From: Trichomonas tenax
Lineage: Eukaryota > Parabasalia > Trichomonadida > Trichomonadidae
Direction: 5' to 3'
Assembly: GCA_023091735.1 (NCBI GenBank)
Contig: JALKBU010000159.1
Coordinates: 1-64,000, forward strand
Length of the DNA stretch: 64,000 nt
Shown here: one piece after another, positions 40,700-50,206 of the stretch
How positions within the stretch are numbered: position 1 is the first letter of the stretch
Layout of the letters: the number at the start of each line of letters is the position of its first letter
Translations under genes and position numbers: made by a program
The notes under the pieces: model-generated
Database searches by the model: none
Told to the model about the DNA's origin: nothing
Seen by the model: the letters and a program-made list of their open reading frames with translations, nothing else

Positions 40700-41420
40700 T
40701 AACCTTTGTTCCTAAAAATTTTTTTTGTCTTGAAAATCGAACTTGTGAAGAGTTTATTTCTATACTACTTTTCGTCTATCATTCCTATTTTCACCCTTAT
40801 TTTTGGATTTTGAGCCATATTCATCAAAATTTCATCAAACTTTAAAATTGATTTCTTATTTTGACTTTCAAATTGCTGCAAACGATCTAAATTTCTATGT
40901 GCCTGCTATGTTCACCAATTTATATGAATGCTGTAACAATTTTATATTATGCTGATTAATTTGTTATGAATTCATTTATATAAATAAAATGCGAAAGCAT
41001 AAGCTATATAGTATATTTCTAGTGTGATGCTCTAATAAATTATGATATATTTTTTTCAAGTTTCAAATTAACATATTTTATTAATGAAACTTAAAGTTTC
41101 ATATCACCTAGTCGTAGAATATCTAATGTTAGAATAAGAGATTCCAAAATTAATTTAAATTCAAATCATAAGAACGCAAAATCAAAATGGTACATGCAAA
41201 ATTTCATACGGAATTGATTGATCCCAAAGTTATTGAGCTATATTAAGGATTTGATATTCATTTTAAAAGAAAGAAAAAATATCTGACATAATAAAATTTA
41301 CATGTCAAAACGACAAAACCTTGATCGAAAAATGAAATCTATGAGCAATGTAGTGCACAGATATGCAGAAAATCAAAATTGACTTTTTTTGAATAAGTTT
41401 ACATAGCATTTTTCTTTTTC
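40700..41420. other. Divergent promoter spacer
   Basis: 721 bp between the importin and TRAPP genes. TTTACATGTCA lies at 41297-41307, about 115 nt before ATG 41421. An initiator-like GCATTTTT lies just before the ATG. Nothing else is recognised. Confidence 0.5.
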
Positions 41421-41948
41421 ATGGATATTTCAAACAATCTCTCTTTTCTTTTCGTTACAGAGGCAATCAAAGAGCTCAGACAGAAGTATGACGGCATGAA
41501 CGACCGTGATTTACATATCGAAACTCATGTATTTAATTTAGGCAGGAAGCCAGGATTCGCTTATGCAGGATATTTATGCATGGATGAAGCTGTTGTTACC
41601 AATGAATTTGAAGCCGCCCGATTTTTAGCAAACAACGTCGCATCTAAGTTATTTGGAGTCAAAGGAAGACCAGAAAACAAAGACGGCGAGATTTCCATAT
41701 CGTTCAAGACAATACCGCCACAGCTGAAAGTATTGACATCAGCTGATGGATTGTTTAACTCCGAACAATTATTTTGGTATCGATGCTTCTCGAATTTCAT
41801 TGCAGGAGTTTTTGCTGGCGCCTTGGTGCATTTCGGTTATAAAGTTTTAGCGATGGTAGATCCTCCAAACGTTTCAGAATTGAGGATGACTTTTAAAATC
41901 GAGAAACTTCAAGGTGCTTGGACTTTCTTCACAGTGAATCAGCATTGA
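41421..41948 (+). CDS. BET3-family TRAPP subunit, TRAPPC6/Trs33-like (175 aa)
   Basis: The length and alternating helix/strand pattern fit the BET3/Trs33/Trs31 fold. An N-terminal helix (LFVTEAIKELRQKY) is followed by a G-x-x-x-GY segment, the helix EAARFLANNVASKLFG, and the hydrophobic helix FIAGVFAGALVHFGYKVLAM. A terminal strand ends the protein. The last helix-strand block resembles the CGLIRGAL-x-LG-(x)n-V-x-A block of TRAPPC6. No Cys for acylation, as in Bet3, is visible at the expected place, which favours Trs33. TRAPP complexes activate Rab GTPases at the Golgi. The assignment rests on pattern similarity only. Confidence 0.55.
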   Translation: MDISNNLSFLFVTEAIKELRQKYDGMNDRDLHIETHVFNLGRKPGFAYAGYLCMDEAVVTNEFEAARFLANNVASKLFGVKGRPENKDGEISISFKTIPPQLKVLTSADGLFNSEQLFWYRCFSNFIAGVFAGALVHFGYKVLAMVDPPNVSELRMTFKIEKLQGAWTFFTVNQH

Positions 41949-42441
41949 TTTAGCTTTATGTATTGTATGTTAGTGTTTTACTGATATAAATGTGTATTTT
42001 ATCGATATTAAATATATATATAATTTAACAATTTCACTAATTGAACAGCTATCTCCTTAATTTTCATCATCGGAAAACATGTTTCGAGTCTAACAATAGA
42101 TATAGAAGCCGCTAATTATTACGATATCAATTATCTTGTTGAAATGGTATTCAAGGAAAAGCCAAAGTCTAAATATTGCCTATTTCTGCATACCCAATGA
42201 TGAAATTATCATTGAATGAATTTTTTAAAAAACTTTTCATTAAATGCACTTTTTAATTTGAGCACATGAGGTCTTTAATGAAAAATTTATGGGCATTCAA
42301 TTCAAATGATTTGAGCTCTCAAATGAATAAAGCTTTATTATGTTTATATTAATTAAAAGTCCAAAAAACACATATATAGATTCGATTATATTAGTTGTAA
42401 AGAAACTTGTGTAGAACTTAAATGCATGAAACATGGATAGT
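41949..42441. other. Spacer, nothing recognised
   Basis: 493 bp, AT-rich, between converging genes. Confidence 0.45.
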
Positions 42442-43500
42442 TTATTTTATGTATAAAACATAGTTTACCAAATAGAGAAGTATATTTGGAGATCGATTAT
42501 AGAAGCAATTACATGATATTTTGTAATCAAGAACATCAAAAATCGAATCTGTTACAAAGCGAAAATCAACATCTGAAGAAATTCTAACAAAGCCATTTCC
42601 ATTATGACCGAGTTCTCGGCCTCCCCATGGAGCAGGCATATCTTCATCACCTGATTTCAACGTAGCATTAGTGAAAGTTAGTCTGCTAAAATGAGTGGAG
42701 TCATTTTTCATTTGAGGAGATGTTGTTGATGTTGCTGATGTGTCAATTGCATAAAATCTATTAACACCCGAAACATATGAAGACCATCCTGCTCCTCCAA
42801 CAACCCAATAATTACCATCTGCACCTGCACCACCTCCAAAATAGCCTCAGCCTCCTCCGCCAGATATTCCCGATATTTTATCACCATTGCATCCATGTCC
42901 GAATGATGCAGATCCGGCATTTACCGTACTTCCATCAGAACGATGATCAATTGCACTTTGACCTCATCTATTTGCTTGGCCTCATTCTGGCTGCATTAAA
43001 GAACTTGTATAATCAGAACGTGTGCCTTCTTTAACGGCAGTTTTTGCAGTAAATATTCCTGCATCACCTCCATTTAAAACTACATCAGTAACTGCAACAC
43101 CAGAGCCTCCAGCTCCTGCAACAATAATTCGGGATTTTAGAGCTGTGAAGTCACTTCGATGATATAATCTAATGTCAGTGCATCCACCTCCACTTCCAAT
43201 AGAAGTTGAGGACGCAGCACCACTGCCGTTATACGGTGATGCAGTGCTGCCCGTGAATCCTGAATGGCCAATATATAAATAGATTTTAAGAGGTTGTCGA
43301 AGTATCAAAAAGGCAGAAACATATGATCTGTGGCCTTCTTTTGATGATGATGCATTCGCCCCACTTGCTCCCCATAATTCGAAATGATATTTTGCTTTTG
43401 GGAGATTTAATGTTGTTGGTTGGCAGTTCTGTTCATCGCTAACGCAGTTGTTAGAGTATTCTTCGAATATAAAAGTTATCCTTATTCTATAAAAAAATTG
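42442..43500 (-). pseudogene. Glycine-rich (ALK/LTK-type, PF12810-like) surface protein, decayed
   Basis: A single phase on the minus strand from about 43495 to TAA 42442 carries the glycine-rich pattern of trichomonad surface proteins: YHFELWGASG, KIYLYIGHSG, SRIIVAGAGGSG, GGGGxGYFGGGAGADG, GYVVGGAGWSSYV-like blocks and NGNGFVRIS. Three in-frame TGA codons interrupt it, two near 42965-42985 and one near 42846, all where Gly or Arg/Trp would be expected. TGA is also found just upstream of 43505, and no signal peptide or start is left. Intact members have a signal peptide, this domain and often a membrane anchor or EGF modules. Confidence 0.75.
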
Positions 43501-43850
43501 AACACCGATAATTCAATAATTCTATGAGTCTTTTCAAATCTTGGGTCCATTCAATTATTTTAATGATTTTACATTAAATAAAATACCGTGTTAACTCGAT
43601 ATTGATATCTAAGATTATATTACTGATGTTTTTTTATCGAAAACTTGTAAAATTCTTCAAATGACATTTTTTTTGTTTTTTGAAACTATATAATAGAAAA
43701 TTATATGTTCAATTATGAAGCTGTAATTCAATATGAAGTGTTTAATCCATAAATCTGCAAATAGAGCTTCAGCATTAAAATTTTTAAATATAACAAACAC
43801 TTTATTAATATTATGATCAATATATTAAAAATATTATAAATCTTGAATAG
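43501..43850. other. Spacer, nothing recognised
   Basis: 350 bp of AT-rich sequence downstream of the pseudokinase gene and upstream of the glycine-rich remnant. Confidence 0.45.
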
Positions 43851-46220
43851 TTATTCACTATCCACAGCTAGAATAGATATTAAGCTATTTCTATACTCTA
43901 ACACTTCGCTGTCTAATTCGTCTGGCAATAATTCGGAAATTCTATATGACGTCATCATCTGCTTGGCATTGTTATATTTCGAAAGACTTATTGCTACTTG
44001 AAAAGATAACTTTCTTACTTGATTTGAAGAATGAGAAAACAAAGACTTCAGGCGTGGAATCAAAACATGAACTTCATTTCCAATTGATTTGTTTTCAATG
44101 AAATAAATGAGTTGTAGTGCTGTATAAATATGTGACTCTTCATTTGAAATTGTTGCAATGCTGAAGAATTTTTCGAGGAATCTTCCATTTCTAAGGATTT
44201 CGATAATATTTGGATTTATTGTTTTCAGAAGTAAATTAGATATCTGATGCAGAATAATATTGTTATTGGTTGAACATATACTGTTAATGAGACTGATGAA
44301 ATCAGGACTGCTGATAAACGGTTCACGAGATGCGTTATTGGAGTACATCAATAAAAATATTCTATATAAATTCTCAGCAGAAGCTTTGGATCTCATCCAT
44401 TCTGTGTTATTTAGCATCATCATGTGACCTCCAGCTTTTATCAATCTGCAAATCAGTAAAACTGTGGCATCGTCATTCAAATCTTTGATTAAAGAATTTA
44501 TTAGTCCTTGTTTTAGTTCAAGTTTCTTTTCTAGAGTCAAGTAATTAACTGCGTATTGCCTGATGTGAGCTTGATCAAGAAGACGAGAAACAACATCTTG
44601 TGGGAATTCTAGATTTTCATCATATGTAACTGCTAATGCCGTTAAAGCTTGTCGCACTGCTTTGATATCATCAATATACAATATCGACAAATATATTTGG
44701 TGGCAATATTCTGCTCTCTTTTGTTTGAATTCTTTATATTGTGTCTCTAAATAGAACAAAACTCTACAAAAGTTTTCAACAGCTTTCAATTCTTGCACAA
44801 ATTTTTGTGAATTGTTCAAAAAGACATCAATAACAGGAATAGGATTGTCTACGAATAAATAGGCATCAGAATAACTGCTGAAGATCCCAACTACTTGTTT
44901 TGGAAATGCATTTACATGGTTGATGATAATGTTTGAAATTGATGCTGTTAAAATATTTGGTTCTTGTTGAATAACGTAAAACAAAATTGATAGATTATGA
45001 ATTGCAAAGAATGGATCACTTAAATGCAAGTTTTCGATGATTCCTGTTTTAAACATCTTTTCTGCACAGTTTGGATTCCTTTTTATCAAAGCTGAAAGCT
45101 CTGATAAAATAAATGATGTTATTTCACGCGATTTGATTGCCTTAAGAATTGAAATAACTTTCTGGAATGTCTGTTCGCAATTAGATTTATCTGTGGAAGC
45201 AAACAGAATCTGCAAAGACGGAACAATATGTTCATTATCAAATTCGAGATTTTCTTCGTTTAAGAATTGAATCTTTTGTGCATAATTCGGTCTTTGATTT
45301 AGATTTTTAATTTCTTTCATACTCCGAATGCAATGATTTTCTTTTGTTGATTTAGAAACGCTTTCAATAAAAACTTTAATTTCTGCTTCATTAACTCCTT
45401 CAAAATAAACACTTCCGTTGATAAATTTATCAAGAATGGCTTCGATTGAAGGTCTATTTTCTGGATTATATTGCAAACAATCTTTCACAATTTCTTTCAA
45501 TGAATTTGGAAATTCTTCTGGGAATGCTTTATTTATTTTATCTTTTTTAATAAATTCTTTCACTCTGTGATACGAAAACCCTGTGAATAATTGAAATCCT
45601 GCAACAATTTCGAACAATATTAATCCAAATGAATAAACATCTGATTTTGCAGTAAATACACCGGTCTCGAATACTTCTGGTGCCACCCATGCAGGAAAAC
45701 CGTATGAATCTTCGTTATCATGGTAATAATGTAAATCACAAATTTCTAAATCGCAATCACTTAATTGTGGAAGTAAATATCTATCTAAGAAGATGTTCTG
45801 TGACCTAATGCTCTTATGTATAATTGAGTTCTGATGTAATTTCTTTAAACAAAAGAGAATCGAAATCAATATTTTCGATTTTTGCGTATTTGTCAATGTA
45901 TCTGATAAATAATTATTAACTAGGAAAAGATAAAGATTATGTGATGAAGATCTTTCGTAAATAATCGAATTTGAATTCTTCATAATTCCAAATGAAGTTA
46001 TAAGAAACGGAATATTCATTTGGTTCATCGCTATCATCCGTTTTAAGTAGTTTTCTTTGTTAAAAGGATATATGAATCGATTGATTAAAAATTCGATATT
46101 ATTTTCTTTGTGAATTGCACTTAATATCTCTGTAGTGCGATGTCTATACACGATATAGTTTCTCTCGAAGATGTTCTCATCGTATAAAAATGCTTCTAAA
46201 TCGATGTTTTCATTCATCAT
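43851..46220 (-). CDS. TKL-like pseudokinase with a C-terminal ARM/HEAT solenoid (789 aa)
   Basis: Residues about 20-270 form a protein kinase fold with late motifs intact: WVAPEVF (178-184, APE), DVYSFG (194-199) and NRPS. The catalytic motifs are altered: HRD is HKS (135-137), so the base Asp is missing. DFG is replaced by SDCD (154-157), and the glycine loop is absent. The Asn of the catalytic loop (SQN, 140-142) remains. Residues 300-789 are armadillo/HEAT-like helices. It should not phosphorylate efficiently and may act as a scaffold. Initiator TCATTCTT (complement of 46226-46233) lies 5 nt before the ATG. Confidence 0.8.
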   Translation of the reverse strand: MMNENIDLEAFLYDENIFERNYIVYRHRTTEILSAIHKENNIEFLINRFIYPFNKENYLKRMIAMNQMNIPFLITSFGIMKNSNSIIYERSSSHNLYLFLVNNYLSDTLTNTQKSKILISILFCLKKLHQNSIIHKSIRSQNIFLDRYLLPQLSDCDLEICDLHYYHDNEDSYGFPAWVAPEVFETGVFTAKSDVYSFGLILFEIVAGFQLFTGFSYHRVKEFIKKDKINKAFPEEFPNSLKEIVKDCLQYNPENRPSIEAILDKFINGSVYFEGVNEAEIKVFIESVSKSTKENHCIRSMKEIKNLNQRPNYAQKIQFLNEENLEFDNEHIVPSLQILFASTDKSNCEQTFQKVISILKAIKSREITSFILSELSALIKRNPNCAEKMFKTGIIENLHLSDPFFAIHNLSILFYVIQQEPNILTASISNIIINHVNAFPKQVVGIFSSYSDAYLFVDNPIPVIDVFLNNSQKFVQELKAVENFCRVLFYLETQYKEFKQKRAEYCHQIYLSILYIDDIKAVRQALTALAVTYDENLEFPQDVVSRLLDQAHIRQYAVNYLTLEKKLELKQGLINSLIKDLNDDATVLLICRLIKAGGHMMMLNNTEWMRSKASAENLYRIFLLMYSNNASREPFISSPDFISLINSICSTNNNIILHQISNLLLKTINPNIIEILRNGRFLEKFFSIATISNEESHIYTALQLIYFIENKSIGNEVHVLIPRLKSLFSHSSNQVRKLSFQVAISLSKYNNAKQMMTSYRISELLPDELDSEVLEYRNSLISILAVDSE

Positions 46221-46225
46221 AAAAT

Positions 46226-46233
46226 AAGAATGA
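46226..46233 (-). promoter_or_regulatory. Initiator TCATTCTT of the pseudokinase gene
   Basis: The minus strand reads TTCATTCTTATTTT directly before ATG 46220, a close match to the trichomonad initiator with a leader of about 11 nt. Confidence 0.55.
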
Positions 46234-46291
46234 AGGGTCTAAAAATAAATTTCGGGGTCTAAATATTTATTTTTTTATAACAAAACAAATT

Positions 46292-49200
46292 TTATAACAT
46301 TGAATCATAACTTATTTTCTTTCCATTAGTATACAAATAACCTGCTTCACCGCAGACGTTATTACAAACGTTAACAACTGGTTCCCATTCGAGTGTTGAT
46401 CTGTATCCTTCCATGTTTCCAAAAATCAAAAATGCGCATCTAGAACGTGAACATGAAACATTGATTCTTCTCAAATCTCTCAACCATACAGAAGGAACGT
46501 TACTGACAAGAGATAGCATAATGATAATGTTTTGTAAGCCTTGGAATTCATCAACAGTGCAAATGTCACGTGGATCAAAACCAGAGTTTTCGATGTTTTG
46601 TTTGAGATTCATCTTTTGGTTCTTATATGGAGTGATAACGGAAACTAAGTTCAGATCTATTCCTTTACTTTTAAGTAATTTAAGTGTGTACAAAATACAC
46701 TTTCCTTCGTTATCATTTTGCATTGTTCCTCCTGTTTTTGTTGCGACATTGATCCATTGAAGACTGAAATCTAAACATGGAATTGTTTGGAGATTTTTAA
46801 CGCTTTTAAGGTCTTTAAGAGGATGAATGTAGTTGTTTCTATATAAGTCAGCGATTTCTGTTTGAGCACGGCCTTGATATGTCAATTGTATTGCAGCAAT
46901 TCCTGAGTTTAGAAGTCGCTCGAAGAAAGACATATCAAAGCGACCTTGGAGCCTGACATCGTCGCATTTCACAACAGGTGCGAGCTGTGCTTGATCGCCA
47001 ATCAAAATGAATCTTGTTGGATTTAGCATCAAGAACGAAATCATTTCTGTTTCAATAATTTTTGCAGCCTCTTCAACAATCACTGTTCTTATATTATACT
47101 GAGCAAGAATTTCGATCTTAATTGTTGCGTATGAGATAGTGCATCCAATAATTCCAATGTTTCTTGTGTAGTAATTGATTAACTTCTTTCTTGGCGTTAA
47201 AATGAAATCGAGCATTCGAATGATTTCTTTGAGATCTTTCTCAGTTTGATGTGAAGGAGATTCTCCTTCGATATAATTTTCAATTAGTTCTTCATAATCT
47301 TTAACAGCATTTTCTCGAATATAATCAAAAATTCCATCAGTTCTATATGTAATTAGTGTTTGCAAAAAGTCGTAAATATTTCCAATATAATCGTTATCGA
47401 GCCCGATTTCATTGTTGTCAAATAACTGAATTGCTCTTCTAACTTTCTTGAGGATTCTTCCTTCAAGAGTTAAAGGAAGGCCTTCAGCTGTTGGATTTCC
47501 TCCAAACCTGAAAACATCTAAACCTGAATTTGCAAGTTCGACAAGCATTTGATCTAAGGCAGCGTTTGAATGAGCGCATATGAGAATCTTTTGTGAAGGT
47601 GTTCCTGGTGTATCATATTGATCCATGTAATCCCAATCGTCAACTAAAGGATGTATCAAACCTGTTTTAGAGAGAACTCTAACATTGATTCCGTAGTAAC
47701 CAGTTATTCCAAGATTTGCTGCAAGAACTCTTGTGATTGCAAGCATTGTTGCAGTTTTTCCTGTTCCTGGTGGTCCCTGAACAAGCGTGAATGGGAAGAA
47801 TAAAGAGGAAATAACAGAAAGTTGTTGTTCTCTTGTCAATTTAATATCATCATCGACACATTTCAACGGAAAGTTTTGATATTCAAGTTTGACTTCCTTT
47901 GATGTGATTGGAATATTTGCATAGACAGCATTTGATATATCTTGGCCACACCTGAAGCTCGTTGATTTACCAAAGACATTTTTAACATCAAGCATCACTT
48001 GCATGAATTTGTCGGGAGTCAATGCACCGCCAAAATTAATAATTTCAGGAATCAAGTAACTATTCATGTTTGATTGTATTCTGCCTATTTCCGAATAGTT
48101 GTCTGTTCCAATCCAAATCTTGCTGAGAATGTTTTCTTCGATTTTATTTCCATCTAATAGTAATCTCATCGCGTTATCAAGAGTTTTAATGTATGTTGTT
48201 TTTGCAGGATCGAATGCATAGATATGCGTGAAGTTATAACTTGATGAGTTCAACATTTTAAGCTTGTACTGGAATGTTCGATTACCAAGGAATCCTGTTA
48301 AAATGACTTCCGCATAAGCAATATCTGTAACGCATTCTCCATTAAAATTAATCAATAAAACCATCTTGTCTTCGACTTCCAATGATGTTGTGACTTTAAG
48401 AGCATCTTTTCCTGGTTTAACTGTAGCGCGCTCAATTTTGCCTGCAGCAAGAGGATCTCTTATGAGTGATAATCTAATATCTTCCCAAATATCAAGCGCT
48501 GTCGTTTCCTTGAACAATATAAAAGCAGTAATTGCGTATGTCGCGAAATCGATGTAACTGATTACAACTCTTGGAATGAATAAGTTTCCTGAGAGCAAAT
48601 CTTTGATATACTGAATATCAATGAATGAGCTATCAAGACCAGTAACTTCCTGGAACTCTTTGTTGCTGAATGCGCCTAAACTAACATATTTTGAACTCCT
48701 GTAGATTGATTTTTCCATTTCGATCCATTTGCTAAGATTTGCAAGAAGAGCACCAATAATTCCTTTATACCTTCTGGAGTACCTGCATTCTGGAAGTTTG
48801 ATTTTTACGATTTGGTTAAAATATGGATTCTTATTTGGATAATTCGTCAAAAACAAAGCTAAAGCTCGTCCATGAGATTTTTGTGATGTCATGTTAACAC
48901 ATATTTGAAGTAAATTGAGCAAAATCAAAACATATGTATTAAATTCTGGATTTGATGGATTTCGTATATTTTGAAGTGCTTGTTGAAAACCAATTGTAAA
49001 AACTTTCTCAAAAGGCATTGGATCGGAATAAAATTGGATCTGCTCTTGCTTTTCCTCATCTAATTTATTGAAAATTTGTGGGCAATCATGAAGAAGTGGA
49101 TATTGGAACTGAATTCCAAGCATATAAGCATCTTCAACGTCTATAAAACTCACTGCACTATCAAGAAAATCGATGTATATAAGTAAATTTTCTGGAGAAG

Positions 49201-49675
49201 TATTTTCATGAATTTGCTTGGATAGTTCCTTCATTAGTAATGCCCAATTGATGCGCATGGGATACTTTCCAATAACTCGCATTTGAAAAGTCAGCAACAT
49301 GATGCAAACCATGATTAATTCGAACGGAGATTTATTTTCAAATTTAGGGAAAAAATACAAATTCAATGCATCAAAGCTGGACAGTGATGAAAGTATATCT
49401 GATCTATATTTCGGAATCTCATCAAGTGTTAATTTTGTTACTAAAGGAAGAACTTTTGGTGAGTTTTGAGTATTAATTGCCTTAGATATAAGTTTTTGTA
49501 GACTTTGAGGAAACTTTTGTACGCTTATTTGCTGTAATGAGTTTAAAACATAATTTGTTTCGACAGTGAGCATGCAAAAAAGGCATTTTTCTATAATGCC
49601 ATCGAAATCTGTATATTGGTGATTCGCCATCATATAATCTCTCGCAACAGATTTCAAGATTTGATGAATTTCCAT
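46292..49675 (-). CDS. UPF1-type superfamily 1 helicase, Aquarius-like (1127 aa)
   Basis: The N-terminal 600 residues are mostly helical. The helicase follows: Walker A QGPPGTGKTATML (about 632-645), motif Ia ILICAHSNAALDQM, motif II VEEAAK (about 863), motif III LIGDQAQLAPVV, QGRAQTEIADLYR, motif V TVDEFQGLQNIIIMLSLV and motif VI LRDLRRINVSCSRSR. Glu-Glu-Ala-Ala in motif II, the Q/G-R-A block, and LRD-x-RR before motif VI are features of Aquarius (AQR, the intron-binding spliceosomal helicase) rather than UPF1 or Sen1. AQR is usually about 1400-1500 aa, so this form is short. The gene starts 10 nt from a TTTACRYGTCA copy. Confidence 0.65.
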   Translation of the reverse strand: MEIHQILKSVARDYMMANHQYTDFDGIIEKCLFCMLTVETNYVLNSLQQISVQKFPQSLQKLISKAINTQNSPKVLPLVTKLTLDEIPKYRSDILSSLSSFDALNLYFFPKFENKSPFELIMVCIMLLTFQMRVIGKYPMRINWALLMKELSKQIHENTSPENLLIYIDFLDSAVSFIDVEDAYMLGIQFQYPLLHDCPQIFNKLDEEKQEQIQFYSDPMPFEKVFTIGFQQALQNIRNPSNPEFNTYVLILLNLLQICVNMTSQKSHGRALALFLTNYPNKNPYFNQIVKIKLPECRYSRRYKGIIGALLANLSKWIEMEKSIYRSSKYVSLGAFSNKEFQEVTGLDSSFIDIQYIKDLLSGNLFIPRVVISYIDFATYAITAFILFKETTALDIWEDIRLSLIRDPLAAGKIERATVKPGKDALKVTTSLEVEDKMVLLINFNGECVTDIAYAEVILTGFLGNRTFQYKLKMLNSSSYNFTHIYAFDPAKTTYIKTLDNAMRLLLDGNKIEENILSKIWIGTDNYSEIGRIQSNMNSYLIPEIINFGGALTPDKFMQVMLDVKNVFGKSTSFRCGQDISNAVYANIPITSKEVKLEYQNFPLKCVDDDIKLTREQQLSVISSLFFPFTLVQGPPGTGKTATMLAITRVLAANLGITGYYGINVRVLSKTGLIHPLVDDWDYMDQYDTPGTPSQKILICAHSNAALDQMLVELANSGLDVFRFGGNPTAEGLPLTLEGRILKKVRRAIQLFDNNEIGLDNDYIGNIYDFLQTLITYRTDGIFDYIRENAVKDYEELIENYIEGESPSHQTEKDLKEIIRMLDFILTPRKKLINYYTRNIGIIGCTISYATIKIEILAQYNIRTVIVEEAAKIIETEMISFLMLNPTRFILIGDQAQLAPVVKCDDVRLQGRFDMSFFERLLNSGIAAIQLTYQGRAQTEIADLYRNNYIHPLKDLKSVKNLQTIPCLDFSLQWINVATKTGGTMQNDNEGKCILYTLKLLKSKGIDLNLVSVITPYKNQKMNLKQNIENSGFDPRDICTVDEFQGLQNIIIMLSLVSNVPSVWLRDLRRINVSCSRSRCAFLIFGNMEGYRSTLEWEPVVNVCNNVCGEAGYLYTNGKKISYDSML

Positions 49676-50206
49676 ATAAAATTATGACGTGTAAATTCAT
49701 TTTCCAAAATTTAATCACTTTACGTGTCAGAAGTTCATTAGTTCTACTTTATCTTCATTTTAAAATGAAAACCTGAACCCAAGATTATATTACATGGACT
49801 ACCAAAATATTTGCATGTCTTTGCAGTATATGTCTAGCGTATATCTTTTGTTTTTATTGAAGAAATGGACTTGAATTTTAAGTCTGACATGTAAAATGGC
49901 AGAAAAATGTCATTGCTTTGGAAAACTCTATAATATATCAAGGATTTTGCAAAATAATAATTATATTATGAATAAGAAAATATTATAGACACAATGATAT
50001 TTGTTAACAGCGTTAAAAATTGATTTTTGAAGAAATTGCAATTCTTTTACATGACAAATATGACTTTACGTGACAAAAGTCGAGAAAAATTCCGAACATC
50101 GCATTCGACTTAGAGTGTGTATAGAAAATTAATATTATGAGATTTTTGAGATTCGTCAATTTTCTCACCGTCACTTTTTAGAAAAGGTAAAACTATTTTA
50201 TATTGT
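49676..50206. promoter_or_regulatory. Bidirectional promoter with five TTTACRTGTCA-type motifs
   Basis: The spacer between the divergent helicase and Furry-like genes holds five copies: TGACGTGTAAA 49685-49695, TTTACGTGTCA 49719-49729, TGACATGTAAA 49885-49895, TTTACATGACA 50046-50056 and TTTACGTGACA 50065-50075. On the helicase side the first copy runs into an initiator (complement of 49680-49687, TCATAATT), so its TCA may be the start site. On the other side initiator TCACTTTTTA is at 50171-50180. Confidence 0.6.
50171..50180 (+). promoter_or_regulatory. Initiator TCACTTTTTA
   Basis: TCACTTTTTA lies 27-36 nt before ATG 50207 and matches the initiator seen before the small membrane protein gene (complement of 63211-63218). 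Confidence 0.5.
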
